64,000 bases of DNA, from positions 111,865-175,864 of the forward strand of contig PLHW01000014.1 in the NCBI GenBank assembly GCA_003139095.1, read 5' to 3'. This DNA comes from Acidobacteriaceae bacterium. Lineage in GTDB: Bacteria; Acidobacteriota; Terriglobia; Terriglobales; Acidobacteriaceae. The notes beneath the pieces were generated by a model. That model saw only the letters and a list, made by a program, of their open reading frames with translations, was not told where the DNA came from and did no database searches. Positions 28,944 to 39,626 of the stretch are shown here, in pieces. Position numbers and translations under genes: made by a program. The stretch's first letter is position 1, and each line of letters begins with the position of its first letter.

Positions 28944-29513
28944 ATGTTAGGAAAAACCGATAAAAGTGCTGTGGGATTTGTGGTGGCCGCGCTGATCTTC
29001 TTCTTCATCGGAGGTCTGCTGACCACCGTCGTTCCGCCCCTCGTCGACAAGAGCTGGTCGCAGCCCTTCGAGAATCATGATCCCGCGAAAGGCCCCACCG
29101 GCAAACTCGTTCCGCTCAACGCGCAGCAGTTACAGGGCCGCGCCATCTATGTCCGCGAAGGTTGCTGGTATTGCCACACTCAGCAAACTCGCACTCTTCT
29201 TGCCGATACCAAGCGTTCCGGATGGAAGGGCGTCGACTCGCCTATCTCCACTCCCGACGAGTTCGTCTATGACAGCCCGCACATGTTCGGCACAAAGCGC
29301 ACCGGTCCCGATCTTTCCCGCGTCGGCGGCAAGTATGACACGCAGTGGCATCGCACCCACTTCCGCAACCCGCGCGATCTCACTCCCGGCTCTGTCATGC
29401 CTCCGTTCCCCTGGATCGTCGATAACCCCGACGAGTTCAACGCCCTCGTCGCCTACATTCAGACCCTCGGCCGCTGCAAGGATTGGCGTCCCGATAACGA
29501 CTACGAGAGGTAA
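28944..29513 (+). CDS. ccoO: cbb3-type oxidase subunit II (mono-haem cytochrome c)
   Basis: 189 aa, one N-terminal helix (VVAALIFFFIGGLLTTVV), haem motif CWYCHTQ and a distal PGSVMPPFPW methionine ligand. Length is a little short for CcoO but the helix-to-haem layout matches. AGGAGGATGCT precedes the start, 19 bases after ccoN. No diheme CcoP gene follows in the window. Confidence 0.93.
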   Translation: MLGKTDKSAVGFVVAALIFFFIGGLLTTVVPPLVDKSWSQPFENHDPAKGPTGKLVPLNAQQLQGRAIYVREGCWYCHTQQTRTLLADTKRSGWKGVDSPISTPDEFVYDSPHMFGTKRTGPDLSRVGGKYDTQWHRTHFRNPRDLTPGSVMPPFPWIVDNPDEFNALVAYIQTLGRCKDWRPDNDYER

Positions 29514-29521
29514 GTCCGGTT

Positions 29522-29719
29522 ATGCATGATTACGTCTATCCGAGCATCTTTCTCGCCTACTTCATGTTCTTCATTTTCCTGGTGGGCGGAATCTTCTTCC
29601 TGGTCAAGTCCCTCCGCCATGGCTACTGGGGCAAGAACAGTGAAGATCCTAAGTACCGCATGCTCGCCGACGACGAGCAAGAAATGACCACGCGAAAAGC
29701 CAGTGAAGTAGAAGGTTAA
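29522..29719 (+). CDS. small CcoQ/CcoS-like membrane protein
   Basis: 65 aa; one transmembrane helix (IFLAYFMFFIFLVGGIFFLV) followed by SLRHGYWGKNSEDPKYRMLADDE. The layout matches CcoS-type oxidase assembly factors (maturation and haem/copper insertion), and it echoes the protein at 23564. It is located between ccoO and a second small membrane protein in the oxidase operon. Confidence 0.6.
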   Translation: MHDYVYPSIFLAYFMFFIFLVGGIFFLVKSLRHGYWGKNSEDPKYRMLADDEQEMTTRKASEVEG

Positions 29720-29730
29720 GGAGAAACAAG

Positions 29731-30036
29731 ATGGCCGAAACCAAAGAGTCCAACGAGATCAAGAGCTACGCCGGCGGCTGGATGACCGAACGCAAAGGCA
29801 CTGAGATTCCGACGTTCCTCAAGTTCGCCTACATCGTCATCGCCGGCGGCGCCTTCGCCTATTTCTTCATTTTCATGAATGGCGAAGTCAATCACTCCAC
29901 CCGCGGCGCACTCGTCCGGCAATTTAATTCCGTCACCCAGTCCTCGCCGGGCTTCATGTACTTCGTCGCGGCGTTGATCGCTATCTTCGCCATCGTCACC
30001 ATTAAGTTTGCCTTCAGCAAGTTTCACGAAGACTAA
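29731..30036 (+). CDS. small two-TM membrane protein in cbb3 cluster
   Basis: 101 aa with helices near residues 27-47 (FLKFAYIVIAGGAFAYFFIF) and 72-93 (PGFMYFVAALIAIFAIVTIKF). The first part (GGWMTERKGTEIP) resembles the short N-terminus of CcoP before its haem domains, but there is no CxxCH anywhere. It may therefore be a haem-less remnant or substitute of the CcoP anchor. AGGAG lies seven bases before the start. Confidence 0.6.
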   Translation: MAETKESNEIKSYAGGWMTERKGTEIPTFLKFAYIVIAGGAFAYFFIFMNGEVNHSTRGALVRQFNSVTQSSPGFMYFVAALIAIFAIVTIKFAFSKFHED

Positions 30037-30054
30037 GTTTGAAGACTAATTCTA

Positions 30055-32004
30055 ATGACCAATCAGTGGAATCAATTCGAAGCGATTGAGGGCTCGGATT
30101 ACTGGATCCGGATGGTGAAGTGTCAGCACGCCTGTCCCGTCCACACCAACGCCTGCGGCTACGTCACCTCCATCGCCGAGGGCCGATACGAAGACGCTTA
30201 CAAAATCGCCCGCGCTACCAATCCTTTTACCTCCATCTGCGGACGCGTCTGCGGCGCCCCCTGCGAAGTCAACTGCCGCCGCGGCGATGTCGATGCCGCC
30301 GTCTCCATCCGCGCCCTCAAACGCTTCGTCACCGATAAATTCGGCCCGGAAAGCGGCAGCCCCGCCACTCACCACGCCGGCTGCGATCAACGCATGCTCC
30401 CGCCCAATCGCGGCGACTACGAAAAAATCGCGGTCGTCGGCGGCGGCGTCTCCGGCCTCACCGTCGCGCACGACCTCGTACAAATCGGCTACAAGGTCAC
30501 CGTCTTCGAATCGAACCCCGAGCCCGGCGGCATGCTTACCGTCGGCGTCCCCGTCTTTCGTCTTCCGCGCGAACTCGTCAAAGCCGAAATCAACGCCATC
30601 CTCGCCCTCGGCGTCGACCTCAAGTGCAACATGCGCCTCGGTCGCGATTTCTCCATCGCCAGCCTCCGCAGCGACGGCTTCAAAGCCATCTTCCTCGGCA
30701 TCGGTCTTCCCAAGGGCCGCAAGCTCAATCTCCCCGGCGGCGACCGCGAGATGGTCTACGACGGCATGGATTTCCTCCGCGCCTTCAACGAAGGCAAGCC
30801 GCTCTCCCTCGGCCGCCGCGTCGTCGTCATCGGCGGCGGCAATGTCGCCTACGACGTCGCCCGCTCCGCCGTCCGTCCCGAAATGTCCTCCATGAGCGAG
30901 ACCCTCTCCGAGATGGGCCGCGGCGAGCAGGTTGCCTACGATGTTGCCCGCTCCGCTCTTCGCATGAGCAGTGACAAAGAAGTCCACGTCGTCTGTCTCG
31001 AGTCGCGCGCCGAAATGCCCGCCGACGAAGTCGAAATCGTCGAAGGCGAAGAGGAAGGTCTCAAACTCCACGATTCCCGCGGTCCCCGAGAAATTCTCGG
31101 CCAGAATGGCACCGTCACCGGCCTGCGCACCGCCCGCTGCACTTCCGTCTTTGACGCCACCGGCCGCTTCAATCCCTCATTCGACGAAAAAGACGTCGAA
31201 GACATTCCCGCTGACACCATCATTTTCGCCATCGGCCAGACATCCGATCTCTCCTTCCTCAAACCGGAGGACGGCGTTGAGAGCGAGCGCGGCTTGATCA
31301 AGGTCAATCGTGAGACCTATCAGACCACCGCGCCGGATGTATTCGCCTGCGGCGACATCGCGCATGGGCCGCGCCTTTTCATCGACGCCATTGCATCGGC
31401 GCAGGTTGCGGCGCGGTCTATGCACGACTTCCTTCGCGGCACCCGCACAGAAATCGCCGTTCGCAGCCAGTGGGCGCCCGCTATCTACACCATGGCCGAA
31501 GGCTGGGAGCGCACTCCCCGCAGCAATCCGCCCGTCATCGACGCCGCCCAGCGTTCCGCCTCGCTCGACATCATCGAAGAGTCTTATCCCCCCGCCGAGG
31601 CTCATCGCCAGGCCGCGCGCTGCCTCCGCTGCAACATCAATACCGTCTTTGACACGTCCACCTGCATCGCCTGCAACGGCTGCGTCGACGTCTGCCCCCA
31701 ATCCATCATCAAGCTCGTTGGCCTAAGCGAGCTTTGCAAGGAAGATCGCTGGCTCGACATGGTCTCAACTTCGCTCGCCGTCCCCCGCGATGAACTGCGC
31801 CGCATGAATAAGTTCGAACTCGATTCCCTCGGCGGCGTCATGCTCAAAGACGAATCCACCTGCATCCGTTGCGCCATGTGCGCCTCGCGCTGTCCAACGC
31901 ATGCCATCACCATGAAGAAATTCGAGTTTTACCGCGAGTGCGTGACCGTGCCGACGCCCAACGAAAAAATTCTCTACCACGCGGCCGGCACGAATGTGCG
32001 TTGA
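30055..32004 (+). CDS. GltD-like FAD/NAD(P) oxidoreductase with N- and C-terminal Fe-S domains
   Basis: 649 aa. N-terminal helical Fe-S domain (KCQHACPVHTNACG, SICGRVCGAPCEVNC), FAD-binding Rossmann (AVVGGGVSGLTVA), NAD(P)-binding Rossmann (VVVIGGGNVAYDVA) and the GDIAHG flavin motif, then a C-terminal 2[4Fe-4S] ferredoxin (CIACNGCVDVCP, CIRCAMCASRCP). Between them is a repeated VAYDVARSA(V/L)R segment about 34 residues apart. Soluble, so it would act at the membrane inner face. Located in the oxidase block and co-oriented, it may feed electrons or act in redox control (inference). Its stop overlaps the repeat array at 31997. Confidence 0.9.
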   Translation: MTNQWNQFEAIEGSDYWIRMVKCQHACPVHTNACGYVTSIAEGRYEDAYKIARATNPFTSICGRVCGAPCEVNCRRGDVDAAVSIRALKRFVTDKFGPESGSPATHHAGCDQRMLPPNRGDYEKIAVVGGGVSGLTVAHDLVQIGYKVTVFESNPEPGGMLTVGVPVFRLPRELVKAEINAILALGVDLKCNMRLGRDFSIASLRSDGFKAIFLGIGLPKGRKLNLPGGDREMVYDGMDFLRAFNEGKPLSLGRRVVVIGGGNVAYDVARSAVRPEMSSMSETLSEMGRGEQVAYDVARSALRMSSDKEVHVVCLESRAEMPADEVEIVEGEEEGLKLHDSRGPREILGQNGTVTGLRTARCTSVFDATGRFNPSFDEKDVEDIPADTIIFAIGQTSDLSFLKPEDGVESERGLIKVNRETYQTTAPDVFACGDIAHGPRLFIDAIASAQVAARSMHDFLRGTRTEIAVRSQWAPAIYTMAEGWERTPRSNPPVIDAAQRSASLDIIEESYPPAEAHRQAARCLRCNINTVFDTSTCIACNGCVDVCPQSIIKLVGLSELCKEDRWLDMVSTSLAVPRDELRRMNKFELDSLGGVMLKDESTCIRCAMCASRCPTHAITMKKFEFYRECVTVPTPNEKILYHAAGTNVR

Positions 32005-32114
32005 CGACTTGCGCTGACGATATGCGCTAAAGAACGTGCGCTAAAAGCGCGCGCTAACAATGTCCGCTGAAAGCCTGCGCTAACAACGCACGCTAACAAC
32101 GTCCGCTGACGCCA
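31997..32114 (+). repeat. nine-unit 13-bp tandem repeat array
   Basis: Nine consecutive units of 13 bp (one of 14), consensus TGCGCTAACAACG, run from the stop codon of the oxidoreductase almost to the ribosome-binding site of the next gene. Individual copies differ at a few positions (TGCGTTGACGACT, TGCGCTAAAAGCG, TCCGCTGACGCCA). It fills this whole intergenic gap. Confidence 0.85.
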
Positions 32115-32126
32115 AGGGAGTCGTAA

Positions 32127-32921
32127 GTGACGGGGATTGAACTCTGGGTGGTCTTCACGCTGGGATTGGTCAGCAGTCTGCACTGCGTGCAGATGTGCGG
32201 CCCCATCGTCCTCTCCTACAGCGTCGCCCTCGATCGCCCAAAGCTGATCCAGCCCAAGCCCGTTCAGCCAACCCACGACCAGCCGAACCCTGACCTCTCA
32301 ACGCCTGCTCAGCAACAAACGAACCCCACCTCCCGCGCCCTGCTCTTCGGCCATCTCGCCTACAACGCCGGCCGCATTCTCACCTACGCCGCACTCGGCG
32401 CCGTCGCCGGACTCGCCGGAAAAACCGTCAGCCTCATCGGCCGTCTCGCCGGCTTCGCCAGCATCGTAGCCATTGTCGGCGGCGTCCTTATGCTTCTCGC
32501 CGGACTGATAATGTTTGGCGCCTTCCCCGGCGTCCACACCTTCGGCTCGAATTTCTTCCGAGTTACTTCGAGTTACATCCGCCCGCTCGCCAGTCTTATC
32601 TCCTCGCCAAGCGTCGGCAAGCGCTTTCTCCTTGGCCTCGCCCTCGGCCTTCTTCCCTGCGGACTCATCTACGCCGCTCTCCTCCGCGCCCTCGCCACCG
32701 GTTCGCCCCTCTGGGGAGCCGCCACCATGGCCGCTTTTGGCGCTGGCACCGCCGGCGCTCTCCTCGCCGTCGGAATTTTTTCCTCCGCCCTGCGCGGTAC
32801 TTTCCAGCGCTGGGGAACCCAGTTCGCCGCTCTCGGTGTCATAGCCATGGGCGCCCTCTTAATCGTTCGCGGAACTATGCCGGCTTTTCTGGCGGGAGCA
32901 CACGCCCATGTCTGCCACTAA
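32127..32921 (+). CDS. SafE/UreH-like membrane protein (copper-delivery candidate)
   Basis: 264 aa, about six membrane helices (the first ELWVVFTLGLVSSLHC). A HCVQMCGP motif in the first helix is the Cys-bearing signature of the UreH/SafE-type domain seen in cytochrome-biogenesis and CcoI-neighbouring proteins. A Pro/Gln-rich loop lies between helices 1 and 2. Start GTG 32127 follows AAGGGAG by six bases. The end overlaps the ccoG start by 14 bases. Context suggests a role in oxidase copper maturation. Confidence 0.75.
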   Translation: MTGIELWVVFTLGLVSSLHCVQMCGPIVLSYSVALDRPKLIQPKPVQPTHDQPNPDLSTPAQQQTNPTSRALLFGHLAYNAGRILTYAALGAVAGLAGKTVSLIGRLAGFASIVAIVGGVLMLLAGLIMFGAFPGVHTFGSNFFRVTSSYIRPLASLISSPSVGKRFLLGLALGLLPCGLIYAALLRALATGSPLWGAATMAAFGAGTAGALLAVGIFSSALRGTFQRWGTQFAALGVIAMGALLIVRGTMPAFLAGAHAHVCH

Positions 32922-34275
32922 TCAGGGCACCGAACCCGGCAGCACCACCGCCCCTGCGCCAGCCCACCCGCCTAAGCCCAAGCGCACCAAGCTTCCGCCC
33001 ATCGATCCCGGTTTCCACTATCATCCCCTGCGCAAGGCCATCCACGTCATCTGCGTCATCGTCTTCTTCCTTCTTCCGCTTTCCAACCTGATGCGCATCG
33101 ACATCCCGCGTCAGCGTTTTTATTTCTTCGGCTACGAACTCTGGATCAGCGAATTCTCCATCCTCTTCTTCTCCATGATGTTCATGATGTTCGTCGTCGC
33201 GGCCATGGCCATCCTTTGGGGCCGTGTCTACTGCGGCTACTTCTGCCCCCAGATGATCTTCAGTGAGGCCTCGCTTTCCCTCGAGCGCTGGCTCCAGCGC
33301 ACCGTCGACACATATGTAAACTGGAACGCGCCAAAGCGCCTCCTCCTCGCCAAAGCCCTCTTCTATCTCATCGCCGGCGTCGCCTCCACCATTCTTGCCT
33401 TCGTCTTCATCTCTTACTTTGTCGAGCCGAAAGATCTCCTCCACCGCCTGCTCTCCTTCGATATCAAAACCGCCGGTGGCATCGCCGGTGCCGCCACTAC
33501 TCTTCTTACCCTCCTCGACTTTCTATTCCTTCGCCAGCGTTTCTGCACCACCGTCTGTCCCTACGGCTATCTCCAGGGAATGCTCACCGACGACCACACT
33601 CTCCTCGTCCACTATCGCGATCCCGACCACGAGTGCATCGAGTGCAAAAAGTGCATTCGCGTGTGTCACATGGACATCGACATCCGCAACTCCCCTTACC
33701 AGATCGAGTGCGTCGGTTGCGGCGAATGCATCGATGCCTGTAATGACATTCTCGCCAAACTCGGCAAGCAGGGCCTTATTCACTATGTCTGGGGCGAAAA
33801 CGGCGAGCGCCTCGGCACCGGCGACCGTACCTGGTTTCAGAAGATCGGCCTACGCGACTCCAAGCGCGTCGTCGTTCTTCTCGTCCTCATGTTTTACGCC
33901 GCAGGTTTGTTTACCGCGCTCTCCATGCGCCATGCCGTCCTCGTTCAAATCGCCCCCGTGCGCGCCACGCTCTACCGTTTGGATAAAGACGGAGTCGTCT
34001 ACAACACCTTCCGCCTCAAGGCCGCCAATCGCAGCAGCCATCAGCAAACGGTCGTCCTCCAAATCGACGGCCTTCCCGGAACCCACTTCGTCTCCTTTGA
34101 GAATGCCGGCGTGCTCAATCCCGGCCAGACCCTCGAACACGATTTCGAAATTGCCGCGCCGCCTGCCGCCGCCCTCCCGCCCGGCGTGAATCACTTTCGC
34201 CTGGTAAGCCGCGCAGGCAACGAGCACGACTCCTTTGACGAGACTTTTATTACGCCGTTCCAGGATACGCGCTAA
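32908..34275 (+). CDS. ccoG: cbb3 oxidase accessory protein CcoG/RdxA
   Basis: 455 aa; cytoplasmic Cu(II)-reducing 4Fe-4S protein needed for CuB insertion. Five membrane helices, a WGRVYCGYFCPQ motif (Cys pair), FCTTVCPYGYLQG, and two ferredoxin clusters CIECKKCIRVC and CVGCGECIDAC, with a periplasmic Ig-like C-terminal domain. The short N-terminal extension (Pro-rich) is variable. Lies between the SafE-like gene and the outer-membrane barrel. Confidence 0.94.
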   Translation: MSATNQGTEPGSTTAPAPAHPPKPKRTKLPPIDPGFHYHPLRKAIHVICVIVFFLLPLSNLMRIDIPRQRFYFFGYELWISEFSILFFSMMFMMFVVAAMAILWGRVYCGYFCPQMIFSEASLSLERWLQRTVDTYVNWNAPKRLLLAKALFYLIAGVASTILAFVFISYFVEPKDLLHRLLSFDIKTAGGIAGAATTLLTLLDFLFLRQRFCTTVCPYGYLQGMLTDDHTLLVHYRDPDHECIECKKCIRVCHMDIDIRNSPYQIECVGCGECIDACNDILAKLGKQGLIHYVWGENGERLGTGDRTWFQKIGLRDSKRVVVLLVLMFYAAGLFTALSMRHAVLVQIAPVRATLYRLDKDGVVYNTFRLKAANRSSHQQTVVLQIDGLPGTHFVSFENAGVLNPGQTLEHDFEIAAPPAAALPPGVNHFRLVSRAGNEHDSFDETFITPFQDTR

Positions 34276-34408
34276 GTGTCACCACTTATCGCGATGCAGT
34301 AAGTAGTCGAAACTGAACGAAAGACCGTCTAGATCAAGGCGGTCTAAAGAAAGACCCCGGCATAAGTTCATAACTGAGATCGGGAATTCATATGGAGGAG
34401 AATAGTAA

Positions 34409-35554
34409 ATGCGAAATAGAGAAAGAACGTGCCTGCTCGCGATTGCAAGCCTGCTCGTGGTGATTGCAATCGTATGCGTCGCCGCCTTCGGACAGACTTC
34501 GGCCCCAGTCCAGATGGCCGCCAACTCTGTCGCCCCGGTTATTTCTCAACCGGCCTCCGAAGTCACCCCGTCCACTTCCGCCCTGCAGGCGCGTCTCGAG
34601 GCGCAACAGCAGGAAATCAATAAATTAACCGCCCTCGTAGAAAAACTTCAAACCATGCTCGAGCCGGTCGCCTCCGCTCGTGCCATTCTCCCCAACACCA
34701 GCATCGGCTTCCTCCCTTATCCCGGAGGCGCCCCGTCTCCATCCCCATCTCCTGTCGAGCCTTCACAAGCGAGCTATACCTCGCCGCGTGAGTTGCTCCC
34801 CGATATCGGCCACATCGGCGCCGAGCTTGGCTTCTTCGTCGGCGGCGCCACTAACCCCTATAAGGACAACACGGGCTTCGCCTCCGGCGGCTATATCGAC
34901 CTGCCCTGGAAAAACGTTCCCGGCGGCAAACTCTCCTACGAAATTATGATCGGCCTCCAGCGGTCGGTGACCACCCAGCAAACCAGTTCGGGCGTCAACG
35001 CACTGGTCGATACAGCTCTCAATAACTATCTCGTAAGTGCAGGTCTCGAGACCCTTCCCTCGGTTACTGACTATCTTACAACTCCGCTGCCAGTTACCAG
35101 CGTAGTCCAGGAGCGCTCCAAAGTCCTCACCGTCGCCCCCTTTGAGCTGAAGTATGCCATCACCAAGCTAGGCCGCTTCCGTCCCTACGTAGTCGGCGGG
35201 TTAGGTGCCTATGTCTGGATTGGCTCGGATAACAACACGGCCACCTTCAACGCCAACACTGCATTAGGTTCCCTGGCGGGATTGCCCGTCGGCAGCTCGA
35301 CTCTCGGTGCCACCCTCAATGCCATCCTACAAGGATCGCAAATCGGCGGCCTCGCTCCAACAGCGCCCCAGTTGGCAGCGCGCGGCGTTCCCCACGGTCA
35401 GGGTAACCTCTTGTTCGGCGGCCAGATCGGCGGCGGCGCGGAATTCCGCATCACGCCTCGCCTCTCCCTCGGCGCCGACTTCCGCCACAACCAGGTTGAA
35501 GGCAGCAACGCCGGCTTCAACACCTTCACCTTCAAACAAGGGTTCCACTGGTAA
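34409..35554 (+). CDS. outer-membrane beta-barrel protein with coiled-coil N-terminus
   Basis: 381 aa. Signal peptide to about AAFGQ; a coiled coil of roughly 25 residues (LQARLEAQQQEINKLTALVEKLQ); a Pro/Ser linker; then a barrel-like region with aromatic strand ends (GHIGAELGFFVGG, FELKYAITKLGRFRPYVVGGLGAYVW, LSLGADFRHNQ) and a terminal HW. GGAGGAG lies ten bases before ATG 34409. Coiled-coil plus barrel layout suggests a periplasm-spanning or trimerising porin. Position within the respiratory block is unexplained. Confidence 0.75.
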   Translation: MRNRERTCLLAIASLLVVIAIVCVAAFGQTSAPVQMAANSVAPVISQPASEVTPSTSALQARLEAQQQEINKLTALVEKLQTMLEPVASARAILPNTSIGFLPYPGGAPSPSPSPVEPSQASYTSPRELLPDIGHIGAELGFFVGGATNPYKDNTGFASGGYIDLPWKNVPGGKLSYEIMIGLQRSVTTQQTSSGVNALVDTALNNYLVSAGLETLPSVTDYLTTPLPVTSVVQERSKVLTVAPFELKYAITKLGRFRPYVVGGLGAYVWIGSDNNTATFNANTALGSLAGLPVGSSTLGATLNAILQGSQIGGLAPTAPQLAARGVPHGQGNLLFGGQIGGGAEFRITPRLSLGADFRHNQVEGSNAGFNTFTFKQGFHW

Positions 35555-35568
35555 GCGCCGGAGGTCAC

Positions 35569-36126
35569 ATGCCCAACGATGAAAGCAACCCGAATCCAAA
35601 AACACTCTCACGGCGCCAACTCCTGCGTGCTGGAGGCTTGTCGGTCGCGGCCGGAGTTGTAGCCTCCGGCGTCTCCGCGCGTGCCGCTAAGGCGGTCCGG
35701 TACGCAGGTGACCTTGCAATCCTCAATGTGGCGCTCGGCCTCGAGCATCAGGCCATCGCCGCTTACGATGCCGGCGCCGCCAGTAAACTCCTCAACGCCG
35801 ATCAACTCAAGATCGCCGTAAGTTTTCAAAACGATCACAAACGCCACCGCGACGCCCTAACAAAGTTTATCAAGCGTTACGGCGGAACCCCGGTCGCGCC
35901 CAAGGCCAGTTACGACTTCGGCACGATCGGCTCGGCAACCGACATCGTCAAGCTCGCGCAAAGCCTGGAAGACGGTGCCATGGGAGCCTATCTCGCGAAC
36001 GCCGGCAAACTCGAGAATCGCGAAATCCTCGACGCCGCCGTTCCCATCCTTGAGGACGAAGTGCGCCACAACACCGTCTTCAAACAACTGCTCGGCATGG
36101 ACGTTACCGGGCGGCTCAAGTATTGA
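35569..36126 (+). CDS. Tat-exported ferritin-like di-iron protein
   Basis: 185 aa. N-terminal twin-arginine signal SRRQLLRAGGL with a short hydrophobic helix. The mature part is a four-helix bundle with di-iron ligand candidates in each helix: ALGLEHQAIAAY, FQNDHKRHRD, SLEDGAMGAY and LEDEVRHNTVF. Resembles the Ferritin_2 family. Located next to a paralogue and the copper ATPase; may store or detoxify iron or peroxide in the periplasm. Confidence 0.85.
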   Translation: MPNDESNPNPKTLSRRQLLRAGGLSVAAGVVASGVSARAAKAVRYAGDLAILNVALGLEHQAIAAYDAGAASKLLNADQLKIAVSFQNDHKRHRDALTKFIKRYGGTPVAPKASYDFGTIGSATDIVKLAQSLEDGAMGAYLANAGKLENREILDAAVPILEDEVRHNTVFKQLLGMDVTGRLKY

Positions 36127-36143
36127 AGGCAGGAGGAGAGTTC

Positions 36144-36707
36144 ATGATGGAACAACAACCGGCAGTGAACTTAGTGGAGCCAGTTCTCGATGAGAAGAAC
36201 ATTCGTCGCGAGTGGCTTCGCTTGGCCGGCGCCGCAAGCGGGGGAGCGATCCTGTTCTTGCTGACCGGTAACACCAGGCAGTTATACGCGCAATCCCTCG
36301 GCGGCGACCTCGGCATTCTCTCGGCCGCTCTTTACCTGGAGAACGAGGCCGTCGCAGCATACCAGGCCGGAACTGAGAGTAAGTTGCTCTCGCCCGGAGT
36401 GCTCAACGTCGCCGTCGCGTTCCAAAGCGATCATAAGTATCATCGCGATGGCATCGGCGGCGTCCTCAAATCCCTTGGGGTCGAACCCAGGGGTCCCGAA
36501 CAACACTACGACTTCGGAAGCTTGCACAGCGAAAAGGATATTCTTCGCCTCGCTCGCGACCGGGAGAATGGCGCTGTGCTTGCCTATGGCACGCTCGCGT
36601 CCAACATCATGACCAAAGCCGTGTTGAATTTCGGCGCCAACGTTCTGGTGGATGAGGTCCGCCACCGCACGATCTTGAATGGCGCGCTCGGAATTCCGAA
36701 CTACTAA
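36144..36707 (+). CDS. second ferritin-like di-iron protein (paralogue)
   Basis: 187 aa, homologous to the preceding protein. An IRREWLRLAGAASGG segment and hydrophobic stretch form a twin-arginine-like export signal or anchor. Helices carry LYLENEAVAAY, FQSDHKYHRD, DRENGAVLAY and LVDEVRHRTI. GGAGGAG before ATG 36144 sets the start; a TTG at 36123 overlaps the previous gene. Pair is a tandem duplication, since both share order and spacing. Confidence 0.83.
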   Translation: MMEQQPAVNLVEPVLDEKNIRREWLRLAGAASGGAILFLLTGNTRQLYAQSLGGDLGILSAALYLENEAVAAYQAGTESKLLSPGVLNVAVAFQSDHKYHRDGIGGVLKSLGVEPRGPEQHYDFGSLHSEKDILRLARDRENGAVLAYGTLASNIMTKAVLNFGANVLVDEVRHRTILNGALGIPNY

Positions 36708-36762
36708 CTCGTACTGCGGCATTGCAATCCGTATCTCAATTGCCGCGCGGATGGTAAATGCG

Positions 36763-36790
36763 GGGCCGGTTCATCTTATCGGCCCTTTTG
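36763..36790 (+). terminator. weak stem-loop after ferritin pair
   Basis: GGGCCG (36763-36768) and CGGCCC (36780-36785) with an 11-base loop are followed by TTTT. A second hairpin GGGCC/GGCCC (36827-36844) lies just before the next gene's ribosome-binding site. May partly separate the copper genes from the block upstream. Confidence 0.4.
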
Positions 36791-36858
36791 CCAAAGTGAA
36801 CGTGGTTAAATCTAACTCGGATGGCAGGGCCGTCCTTTTGGCCCGGATGGAGTGAAAC

Positions 36859-37048
36859 ATGAGCGCAATCGCGATGACGTCCAACATCCCCGATAAAAGG
36901 AAGCCGGCGCCCCTGGCTTACTTCCTCGGATTCGTCTTCGTCCTTTTTATCGGAATCCTGATCTTCTGTTACATCGTCACCAAACGCGCCAACCCCGTCT
37001 TCCTCGACGAGCATGGCAAGCCTGTCACCTCGTCCACCTCGCACGATC

Positions 37049-37062
<14 letters not shown>
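36859..37062 (+). CDS. small membrane protein with His-rich tail
   Basis: 67 aa. One transmembrane helix (PLAYFLGFVFVLFIGILIFCYIV), then FLDEHGKPVTSS and the end SHDHAGH. The His-rich tail looks like a metal-binding arm. GGAGTG precedes the ATG. The last codons overlap the start of the P-type ATPase by 14 bases, so translation is coupled, and a copper role is suggested by this neighbour. I do not recognise a family. Confidence 0.7.
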
Positions 37063-39601
<2,539 letters not shown>

Positions 39602-39626
39602 CGCCCGCGATCGACAGCGCCCATCC

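Noticed and set aside
30052..31071. 339-codon minus-strand frame
   Set aside because: Composition of Ala/Asp/Gly typical of an antisense shadow; the plus strand has FAD and Fe-S motifs.
31997..32114. CRISPR array
   Set aside because: Repeats are 13 bp, contiguous and lack spacers; no cas genes are near.
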